DNA of 32,863 nucleotides, taken from the NCBI GenBank assembly GCA_038232515.1, contig JBBSHS010000022.1, forward strand, positions 1 to 32,863. The letters are read 5' to 3'. The stretch is from JBBSHS01 sp038232515. Its GTDB lineage: Bacteria > Actinomycetota > Acidimicrobiia > Acidimicrobiales > JAUJNH01. How positions within the stretch are numbered: position 1 is the stretch's first letter; the number at the start of each line of letters is the position of its first letter. Below the pieces are notes generated by a model. That model was not told the DNA's origin. It saw only the letters and a program-made list of their open reading frames with translations, and made no database searches. A program made the position numbers and the translations under genes. Shown here in pieces: positions 23,789-30,458 of the stretch.

Positions 23789-26086
23789 TCAGGCGTCCGG
23801 CGCCGGGAGGCCGGCGGTGTCGACCGCCGGCGCGGCCGCGGCCGCCGCCGCGGCATGATCTCCGCCACCGCCTTCGGCCGTCACCGTCGCCACCTTCGGC
23901 GCGGCTTCGGCCTTTTCGATGGCTTCGAGCAGGTGCATGGAGATGTCCTGCACGATCACGTCGTCCCGGCCGTCCTCCTTGGCCCCGTCGTCCAGCATGA
24001 CGTAGCAGAACGGACAGGCGGTGGCGATGCGGGCGGAGCCCGTATCGATCAACTCACGGGCCCGTTCATTGTTCACCTTCTGGCCGACCGACTCCTCCAT
24101 CCACATACGGCCCCCGCCGGCACCGCAGCACATGCCCTTGGTCCCGTTGCGGGGCGCCTCGGTGATCTCGATGCCCTTGAGCGAACCCAACACCCGGCGG
24201 GGGGCGGCGTACACGTCGTTGTGGCGGCCGAGGTAGCAGGCGTCGTGATAGACGATCCGCTCCTCCAGCGATGCTCCGGCCAGGTCCAGCTTCTTGTGCT
24301 CGATGAGCCACTCGAGCAGCTGGCTGTGGTGGACCACCTCGTAGTTGCCCCCGAGCTGGGGGTATTCGTTGGCGAGGGTGTTGAAGCAGTGCGGGCACGA
24401 CGTGATGATCTTGCGCACCCCCATGGCGTTGAGCGTGCCGACGTTCTGCCTGGCCAGCATCTGGAAGATGTACTCGTTGCCAGAACGGCGGGCCGGGTCG
24501 CCGGTGCACCTCTCCGACGGGCCGAGAATGGCAAAGTCGAGGCCGGCCCGTTGCAGCAGTTTGGCGGTGGCGAGGGTCACCTTTTTGGCCCGGTCGTCGA
24601 AGCTCCCGGCGCAGCCCACCCAGAAGAGGTACTCGTGGTCCAGGGGCCCTGACCCGTCGACGACGGGCACCTCGACGGGCAGGCCGGTGGCCCAGTCGGC
24701 CCGGCTGGCCTGGGCCATGCTCCAGGGATTCTCCTGGTTCTCCAGCGCCGTGTACATCCTGCCCAGCTCGGTCGGGAAGTTGGACTCCATCAGGGCCAGG
24801 TAGCGCCGCATGTCGAGGATCTTGTCGAGGATCTCGATGTCGACGGGGCACACCTCGTCACACGCCTTGCACGAGGTGCAGGCCCAGATCTCTTCGGGGG
24901 TGATGCGCTCGAACACCGACTCGGAGGCGACGGTGATCTCGGGGTCCTGGCCCACCACCGGTGACACCGGGCCGCCCGGTGCGGTGGCGGCCATGACGTG
25001 GCCGATCTTGAGAACGATCTCGCGTGGGTCGAGCGACTTGCCCGTGGCTTGTGCCGGGCACACGCTGGTGCACCGGCCGCAGACCGTGCAGGCGTCGGTG
25101 TCCAGCAATTGCTTCCACGTGAAGTCGCCGATGACCCTGGCCCCTAACGACTCGACCTCGGTGTCCATCATGTCGGGCAGCGGCTTCATGGCCCCCTTGG
25201 GCCGCTCCCTGTCCTTCAGGTACATGTTCATCGGGCTGGTGAACATGTGGCGGAGCTTGGTGGTGGGCAGGATGATCAGGAAGAGGAGGAAGGCCACGAC
25301 GTGGGCCGTCCACAGACCCTGGTGCCACGCCGTTCGATGACCACTCTGGAACAGCACCGAGAGTGGGTAGCCGACGAAGCTCCAGCGCTCGAAGGACGGC
25401 CGGCCCTGAACGGCGATACGGGCCGCCTCGGTGACGAAGCCAGTGAGCCCGATGGTCCCCAGCACCCCGAGGATTACTGCGTCCTCCGGGCGCGTCTTGC
25501 TACGTAGGCGATAGGGGCGCTGCACGTAACGGCGGACCACGGCCCAGGCCACCCCCAGAGTGAACAGCACGCCGCAGGCATCACCGAAGGCCGAGAAAGC
25601 CTCGTAGGTGCGGCCGTGGAGGAACTTGTGCAGAAAGGGACTATCGGCGCCGGGCAACTGCTGGTTGATCTCGGAGATGGTCGTCACCGCGAACAGCCCC
25701 AGAAAGCCGAAGTACATCAACGAGTGCATGATCCCGGCGGCCGGGTCCCGCAACAGCGTCTGCATGCAGACACCCCTGCGGTAGTCGCGGGCCCGGCGAT
25801 ACACATTCTCGACCGTGGTGCCCCGGTTTTCGGGCCCGCCCCGCTCGTAATTGACGAACCGCCTGGCGAACATCCAGCCGACGCCTATGAGTGCAATGGT
25901 GAGCACCGTGTAGAACGCGGCCTGCATGGTCGGGGGAATGTCGACGAAGGCGTCGCGTCGAATGGCCGAGCGGTCGTGGTGCGGCACAAGCGCGCCGACC
26001 AGGCCCGATGCGGCCGTGACGACCGCGAACGCCACACCGAGGTACAGGGCGACCTGGGACGCCCTGGGGCGCACTGGTGCTGCCAT
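23789..26086 (-). CDS. FadF-type Fe-S protein (heterodisulfide reductase-related)
   Basis: A 765-aa membrane-bound electron carrier. The N-terminal about 270 residues have five or six transmembrane helices like the NarI/DsrM cytochrome b subunit, with several candidate haem His. Next come two 4Fe-4S clusters: CTVCGRCTSVCP near residue 332 and CTSCKACDEVCP near 400. Two CCG (cysteine-rich) domains follow: SCPHCFNTL near 562, HDACYLGRHND near 615, CCGAGGGRMWMEE near 655 and CPFCYVMLDD near 692. The C-terminal about 30 residues are Ala-rich. Such proteins take electrons from electron-transfer flavoprotein in fatty-acid beta-oxidation and pass them to the quinone pool (FadF/EtfQO-like role; family knowledge). 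Start ATG 26086; no other enzyme of beta-oxidation is in the window. Confidence 0.9.
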   Translation of the reverse strand: MAAPVRPRASQVALYLGVAFAVVTAASGLVGALVPHHDRSAIRRDAFVDIPPTMQAAFYTVLTIALIGVGWMFARRFVNYERGGPENRGTTVENVYRRARDYRRGVCMQTLLRDPAAGIMHSLMYFGFLGLFAVTTISEINQQLPGADSPFLHKFLHGRTYEAFSAFGDACGVLFTLGVAWAVVRRYVQRPYRLRSKTRPEDAVILGVLGTIGLTGFVTEAARIAVQGRPSFERWSFVGYPLSVLFQSGHRTAWHQGLWTAHVVAFLLFLIILPTTKLRHMFTSPMNMYLKDRERPKGAMKPLPDMMDTEVESLGARVIGDFTWKQLLDTDACTVCGRCTSVCPAQATGKSLDPREIVLKIGHVMAATAPGGPVSPVVGQDPEITVASESVFERITPEEIWACTSCKACDEVCPVDIEILDKILDMRRYLALMESNFPTELGRMYTALENQENPWSMAQASRADWATGLPVEVPVVDGSGPLDHEYLFWVGCAGSFDDRAKKVTLATAKLLQRAGLDFAILGPSERCTGDPARRSGNEYIFQMLARQNVGTLNAMGVRKIITSCPHCFNTLANEYPQLGGNYEVVHHSQLLEWLIEHKKLDLAGASLEERIVYHDACYLGRHNDVYAAPRRVLGSLKGIEITEAPRNGTKGMCCGAGGGRMWMEESVGQKVNNERARELIDTGSARIATACPFCYVMLDDGAKEDGRDDVIVQDISMHLLEAIEKAEAAPKVATVTAEGGGGDHAAAAAAAAPAVDTAGLPAPDA

Positions 26087-26262
26087 CGCCGCGCAACCTA
26101 CTCCGGGTCATCTGACACAGGGAATCCCCACCCGAGCCTCGATATGCGGTCACGCAACCCGGGCTGGGCTCGGTGGCCGGAAGCCGGTCTCCACCGGGCG
26201 CCCGGCCATCGGCACGGCGCCCCCGTTCACCTCCTCGAAACCGCGCCGCAATACCGGGTGCG

Positions 26263-26268
26263 TAGGTT
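26263..26268 (+). promoter_or_regulatory. putative -10 element, leaderless
   Basis: TAGGTT ends 6 nt before the ATG at 26275, so transcription would start at the start codon. No SD. The 188-bp divergent region 26087-26274 holds nothing else clear. Confidence 0.4.
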
Positions 26269-26274
26269 CACGGC

Positions 26275-26784
26275 ATGGACGTCATGCTCCTGCGCTGGCC
26301 GGTGGAGCGGTCGACACGGGATCGCCTGCGTACGGCCGGCGTGCCCCGACTTCTGCTGCTCGATGGTCCGATCGACCCGCCCGAGGTCGTCGATTGTCTC
26401 GAAGACTGGATCCGCGTGCCGGCGGCACAAGCCGACGTCCAGGCTCGGGTGGCAGCGTTGAACCTACGCTCGGCCGAGCACTCGAACCAATGCCCGGCAC
26501 TGGACAGCCACGGCGTGCTGCGCTTTGCCGGCACCTGGGTGTCGCTGCCTCCGGTGCAGAGCCGACTGACCCGCGCGCTCGTCGACCACTTCGGTGCCGT
26601 CGTCAGCCGAGAGACGCTGGGGCGGTCGGGATGGCCAGGAGGGCTGCCCGGCCGGAACGCCCTCGACGTACACGTGCTACGGCTGCGGCGGCGGTTGTCC
26701 ACCGTGGGCCTGGCGATACGCACCGTCCGTTCCCGGGGCTACCTTCTCGAGGCGGCAACCGCGTTGGCGGCCCGGGAGGCGTAG
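26275..26784 (+). CDS. OmpR/PhoB-type winged-helix protein without a receiver domain
   Basis: A 169-aa protein. Residues about 80-165 are an OmpR-type winged helix: TRALVDHFGAVVSRETL (helices 1-2), ALDVHVLRLRRRL (recognition helix), then RTVRSRGYLLE (wing). The first 70 residues are an unusual N-terminal domain (MDVMLLRWPVERSTRDRLR, VPRLLLLDGPIDPPEVVDC), not a response-regulator receiver: no phosphoacceptor Asp is visible. It resembles stand-alone winged-helix proteins of Actinobacteria. Divergent from the FadF-type gene and may regulate it. The target is unknown. Confidence 0.8.
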   Translation: MDVMLLRWPVERSTRDRLRTAGVPRLLLLDGPIDPPEVVDCLEDWIRVPAAQADVQARVAALNLRSAEHSNQCPALDSHGVLRFAGTWVSLPPVQSRLTRALVDHFGAVVSRETLGRSGWPGGLPGRNALDVHVLRLRRRLSTVGLAIRTVRSRGYLLEAATALAAREA

Positions 26785-26854
26785 CTGCCGCTCCGGCGAA
26801 CCGGCCCGGACTGGCGGGCGCGGGCGCGGTGCGGGAGGAGCGGCGCCGGATGGG

Positions 26855-27613
26855 TCAACGTCCGTGGCAGTACTTGTACTTCCGGCCCGACTGGCAGGGG
26901 CACGGAGCGTTCCTGGCCACCGGTGCCACCCGTCGCCGGGCCGGGACGATACCGGCGAAGGCTCGGCCCGCCTGCATGGCCACCTCCAGCGAGCTCAGAG
27001 GATCCGGGTCTCGGGTGCCGAGCGACGACCCCGTGACCACCACGAGCTGGCCGGCGGCCTCGACGGCGTCGAGCCAGACAACCGGCGCGTCGACCGGTCC
27101 CCAGTACACCGGTCCCCGGTCCGGGCTGTCGATCTCGAGTTGGCCGTCGTCCACCACGGCCCTCCAGCCGGGCAGCACCGGGAGGTCGCCCCCTGGTCGT
27201 CCGATGGCCACGAGACCCTCGTCGACCAGCGTGGACACGAACACGTCAACCAGGTCCGTCGTCTCGGTGCCCATGCCCAGCGGACCGGTCATCTCGACGA
27301 TGACCGCGGCAGAGGGCGGGACGGGCCAGCGGACCGGTAGGACAGCCGCGTCGTAGCCGTCACCGTGCACAACCGCGTCGGGCCCCTCAGAACGGCCCCG
27401 GATGACCCTGGACGGCGAGCACTCGGGGTGGGTCATGACGGTGCGCCGCATGGTTCCGGCCAGGACCAGCGACACGGCCAGGGTCTCGTCCTCCTCGGCC
27501 CATTTGTTGCACAGGGCACAGCGCGTAGGGCCGACGCGGGGATTCACCGCCGCCCGCCTCTCCGCCGGTTTGAGCGCAGCTTCGACCTCAGGGGCCAACA
27601 GGACCGGGCTCAC
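26855..27613 (-). CDS. SEC-C motif zinc protein of unknown function
   Basis: A 252-aa protein. Near the N-terminus there is a CALC knuckle (PTRCALCNKWAEEDE) with a later His/Cys pair (HPEC), a possible Zn site. The middle is alpha/beta and acidic (VDVFVSTLVDEGLVAIG, WLDAVEAAGQLVVVTG). The last 19 residues are a SEC-C motif, NAPCPCQSGRKYKYCHGR, a CxCx8CH zinc knuckle known from SecA and many stand-alone proteins. GTG 27613 is selected since a TACCGT -10 (27621-27626) ends 7 nt upstream (leaderless). It is divergent from the STAND-like ATPase gene. Role unknown; SEC-C usually mediates binding to ribosomes, SecB or nucleic acid. Confidence 0.8.
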   Translation of the reverse strand: MSPVLLAPEVEAALKPAERRAAVNPRVGPTRCALCNKWAEEDETLAVSLVLAGTMRRTVMTHPECSPSRVIRGRSEGPDAVVHGDGYDAAVLPVRWPVPPSAAVIVEMTGPLGMGTETTDLVDVFVSTLVDEGLVAIGRPGGDLPVLPGWRAVVDDGQLEIDSPDRGPVYWGPVDAPVVWLDAVEAAGQLVVVTGSSLGTRDPDPLSSLEVAMQAGRAFAGIVPARRRVAPVARNAPCPCQSGRKYKYCHGR

Positions 27614-27620
27614 GTGGCCC

Positions 27621-27626
27621 ACGGTA
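27621..27626 (-). promoter_or_regulatory. putative -10 of the SEC-C gene
   Basis: Minus-strand TACCGT, 7 nt from the GTG at 27613; no SD, so probably leaderless. Confidence 0.4.
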
Positions 27627-27667
27627 GACGGCCGGGCAGGCCGACGCTCTGGCCCTCCGTCCCTGGA

Positions 27668-27673
27668 TACCAT
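27668..27673 (+). promoter_or_regulatory. putative -10 of the STAND-like ATPase gene
   Basis: TACCAT, 20 nt before ATG 27694. It lies back to back with the minus-strand -10 at 27621-27626, so the two genes may share regulation. A weak GGACGAG SD precedes the ATG. Confidence 0.4.
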
Positions 27674-27693
27674 GGCCGGACGGGGACGAGTGC

Positions 27694-30318
27694 ATGAGGC
27701 TGACCGAAGGCCAGAACCGGGTTTTGGGACAGCTCCAAGCTCGCTGGGAACGGCTCGAGCCCGGCGGGTCGCGGCTGATCGTCGTCATGGGCGGCCCGGG
27801 CACCGGAAAGACCGCCATCGTCCACGCCTTCTACCAGTGGCTCGTGGCCGAGGCGGCAGCCATCCACCCGGACCTACCGCTGTTCTGGCCGGCGCAGATG
27901 GGCGGCGACCACCAGCCCAAGGAGCAGGTCCGCAAACTGACCCGGCCCGAAGCCCCTGCTGACGGGACGGGACACCTCCCCTTCGCCTGGCTGGGGCAGA
28001 GGTGCGGGAACCGGCCGATCTCCCACGCCGAGGTCGCCGCTTGGGTGCCGGCCGAGATGGTCGAGGCCCTCCCCATCCACCGCAGGCCCAACGCCACCGG
28101 CACCGGCGACGACGCCCCCGCCGCCGGGCTGGGTGATGAGGCGGTGATGCGGCTCCTCGCCTTCGTGAGTGCCGGCGGCGGTGAGCTCGCACCTACCGGG
28201 CCTGGAGAGGTGGCGGGGGGGCCGGCGCCGTGGACCACGTGGGGCGAGGGCTCGGCCCGCCTGGCCCGCACGGTGACGGCCGAGGACGCCCGATGGCGGC
28301 TGAACGCCGAGACCGTGGGCCGCTTCCCGTGGACGCCGATCCCGCCGCGCCGCCGCACACTGCTGGACCGCCTCGGTCGCCTGGCGGCACTCGGGGTGCC
28401 GGCTGTGATGTTCCTGGAGGATGCCCATATGGCCCAGGAATCCGCGCTTGAGGTCTGCCGCTCGGCCATGGCTTCGCCCGCCACCCGACTTCTGGTACTG
28501 GCCACGGCCGACACCGGCCCGCTGGTGTCTCAGATGTCGGGACGGGAGGGCTTCGGGTCGCTCCTGGTCGCCAACCCTGGGAGCCGTCGTCGTCCGGTGG
28601 CACTGGCCCTCGAAAACCCACCGGCGACGGAGGTGGCCCGCATCGTCTGCGAAGCGACATCCACGGCCGGCCACGACGTCCAGGAGCGGATCATCGAAGC
28701 CAGCGGTGGCAACCTGGCCGCCGCGGTCGCCGTCGCCCTCGCCCGGCAGGTCGTGGCCGGCTCCGGCCCGCTGCCCCAGGCGGGCATGGCTGCGCGCCCG
28801 CCGACGATGGCCGAGCGATGGCAGGAGTTCCCCCTGATGCTTCGGCGCTACCTGGCCGCCACGGCTGCCCTGCAGGGGCCGATGTGGTACGCCGACCAGC
28901 CCCTCGACCAGCTCTCCGATCTGTCCAGGAACGCCCAGGAGCGCGCCGCAAGGCTGGCGCGGGCCGAGGGCATCGTGGTCCCGGTCGACCGGTGGCGCCA
29001 CGGCTTCGTCGACGACGAATGGCACGGATTCGCCCGGGACCGGGTGGCGAGGGTGCTTCCCCTGGCCCAGCTGGACGCCTGCCGGCGTGACCTGTTCGAC
29101 TCGATCAGCTGCGACAAGCACGATCCGACGCTGTGGCCCGGGCTCCCCGTCGCCGTGCAGGTCACCATCCTGCGCAGCCACACCGACCTTTTGGCGGATC
29201 CGACACCGGAGCAGCTCGTGGAGCTGGGAGACGAACTGCTCGACAGCCTGGACCGCCTGGCCGGGCTCCAGGCCGCCACTGACGAGATGGCTGAAGCGAC
29301 CCGGACGGCGGCTCGGGCGGCGGTCCTCGTCGGGCTCATCCGCCACGCCGGCGGCGTCGTCGACCCCAGCCGGGTGGCGCAGGTGCAGGGGCGGCACACA
29401 TACCTACGCCTGGCCGGGCGGCACCCCGCCGATGCCATGGCTGCGGCGCAGGAGGCCGCCGCCCGCACCGAGGCCGGGCACGGTGACCCGAACGCCGACC
29501 TGGTCATCGCCGGCTGGGACGTCGCCTGCCGGCACGCCGAGGGCGGCGACCTCGGCCGGGCCGCCTCCCTCGGCCGGGAGATGCTGGCGGCGGCCACCGA
29601 CGCCGTCGCCCTTGAGACCATCCTGTCGTGGCGGTCGCAGCAGGCGGAGTGGGCCGGAGGGGCCGGTCACACCGACGAGGCCGTCGAGGCGCTGGCGGCC
29701 CTGGTGCCGGCCCTCGAACGACGCGCCGGGCCCGACCACCTGACCACGCTGGCCGCCCGGCACAGGCTGGCCAACTGGCTGGGAGTGGCCGGCCGTGCCG
29801 GCCAGGCGGCCGAGCAGTACGGCGGGTTGGCCGCCGACCTGGGACGGGTGCTGGGGCCCGACCACGCCGACACCCTCGCCATCCGACACCATCTGGCCCG
29901 ATGGCTGGGCGAATCCGGTCAGCCCAGTGAGGCGGCCGACCATTACCAGGTCCTGGTCACGGACCTGGTCCGGGTGATGGGGCCTGACCACCGCGACACA
30001 CTCGCCACCCGACACCATCTGGCCCACTGGCTGGGAGAGTCCGGCCGGGCCGGCCAGGCGGCCGAGCACTACCAGGCGCTGGCCACCGACCTGGGACGGG
30101 TGCTGGGGCCGGACCACCCCGACACCCTCGCCACCCGGCACAACCTGGCCCACTGGCTGGGCCAACGCGGCCGGGCCGACCAGGCGGTCGAGCACTACCG
30201 GGCTCTTCTCCCCGACGTCGAGCGCGTCCTGGGCGCCGACCACCCCGAGGCCGTGGCCACCCAGGCCCACCTGGCCCGCTGGCAGGCGGAGACCGGGGCC
30301 GTCAACCGACCGGAGTGA
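27694..30318 (+). CDS. STAND-like AAA ATPase with C-terminal TPR-type repeats
   Basis: An 874-aa protein. The P-loop is at residues 33-40 (GGPGTGKT, K39), followed by an unusual insert with LPFAWLGQRCGNRPISHAEV. Walker B is FLEDAH at 240-245, and a sensor strand RLLVLATADT follows. This is the AAA_16/LuxR-type ATPase core of signal-transduction ATPases (STAND). Residues about 380-520 look like the winged-helix and helical arm. From residue 679 there are five near-identical 42-residue TPR-type repeats of the GPDHxDTLATRHxLAxWLGESG kind (kinesin-light-chain-like), ending two residues into a partial fifth. No effector domain is visible at either end. Such proteins sense a ligand with the repeats and oligomerise with ATP; defence or regulation are possible roles (inference). 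Confidence 0.85.
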   Translation: MRLTEGQNRVLGQLQARWERLEPGGSRLIVVMGGPGTGKTAIVHAFYQWLVAEAAAIHPDLPLFWPAQMGGDHQPKEQVRKLTRPEAPADGTGHLPFAWLGQRCGNRPISHAEVAAWVPAEMVEALPIHRRPNATGTGDDAPAAGLGDEAVMRLLAFVSAGGGELAPTGPGEVAGGPAPWTTWGEGSARLARTVTAEDARWRLNAETVGRFPWTPIPPRRRTLLDRLGRLAALGVPAVMFLEDAHMAQESALEVCRSAMASPATRLLVLATADTGPLVSQMSGREGFGSLLVANPGSRRRPVALALENPPATEVARIVCEATSTAGHDVQERIIEASGGNLAAAVAVALARQVVAGSGPLPQAGMAARPPTMAERWQEFPLMLRRYLAATAALQGPMWYADQPLDQLSDLSRNAQERAARLARAEGIVVPVDRWRHGFVDDEWHGFARDRVARVLPLAQLDACRRDLFDSISCDKHDPTLWPGLPVAVQVTILRSHTDLLADPTPEQLVELGDELLDSLDRLAGLQAATDEMAEATRTAARAAVLVGLIRHAGGVVDPSRVAQVQGRHTYLRLAGRHPADAMAAAQEAAARTEAGHGDPNADLVIAGWDVACRHAEGGDLGRAASLGREMLAAATDAVALETILSWRSQQAEWAGGAGHTDEAVEALAALVPALERRAGPDHLTTLAARHRLANWLGVAGRAGQAAEQYGGLAADLGRVLGPDHADTLAIRHHLARWLGESGQPSEAADHYQVLVTDLVRVMGPDHRDTLATRHHLAHWLGESGRAGQAAEHYQALATDLGRVLGPDHPDTLATRHNLAHWLGQRGRADQAVEHYRALLPDVERVLGADHPEAVATQAHLARWQAETGAVNRPE
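29728..30300 (+). repeat. 126-bp tandem repeats coding TPR-type units
   Basis: Unit starts at 29728, 29854, 29980, 30106 and 30232, each exactly 126 bp (42 codons); the last unit is partial and diverged. Neighbouring units share runs of more than 20 identical bases, for example around 29838-29858 and 30090-30110, pointing to recent duplication or gene conversion. Confidence 0.9.
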
Positions 30319-30323
30319 TCCAG

Positions 30324-30339
30324 GGGAGGGCGTCCTCCC
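30324..30339 (+). terminator. first hairpin after the ATPase gene
   Basis: GGGAGG-GCGT-CCTCCC, starting 6 nt after the ATPase stop. It has a second, longer homologue at 30420-30458. Confidence 0.5.
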
Positions 30340-30369
30340 TCCTGCTCGCCCCCGGGACGGGCGGGGCGA

Positions 30370-30447
30370 CAGGGCCGTCGAGCACCATCGGCCCCTTCTC
30401 CCTCGTCAACCCACCGGCGTGATCCAAGGGGGAGGGCTCCCCTCCCC
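30370..30447 (+). repeat. decayed copy of the ATPase gene tail and its hairpin
   Basis: 30370-30404 resembles 30180-30214 (TPR segment AVEHYRALL, here about 80% identical with an extra base), and 30405-30447 matches 30301-30342 (GTCAACC-ACCGG-GTGATCCA then the G-rich hairpin). So the non-coding region is an internally deleted duplicate of the gene's 3' end, including its stop codon. Confidence 0.6.
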
Positions 30448-30458
30448 CTTTTGGATCA
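30420..30458. terminator. strong bidirectional terminator
   Basis: TGATCCAA + GGGGGAGGG pairs with CCCTCCCCC + TT + TTGGATCA: a 17-bp stem with a 3-nt loop and a TT bulge. It lies between the convergent ATPase and Gly-rich genes, and its right arm contains the stop codon of the latter. Confidence 0.85.
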
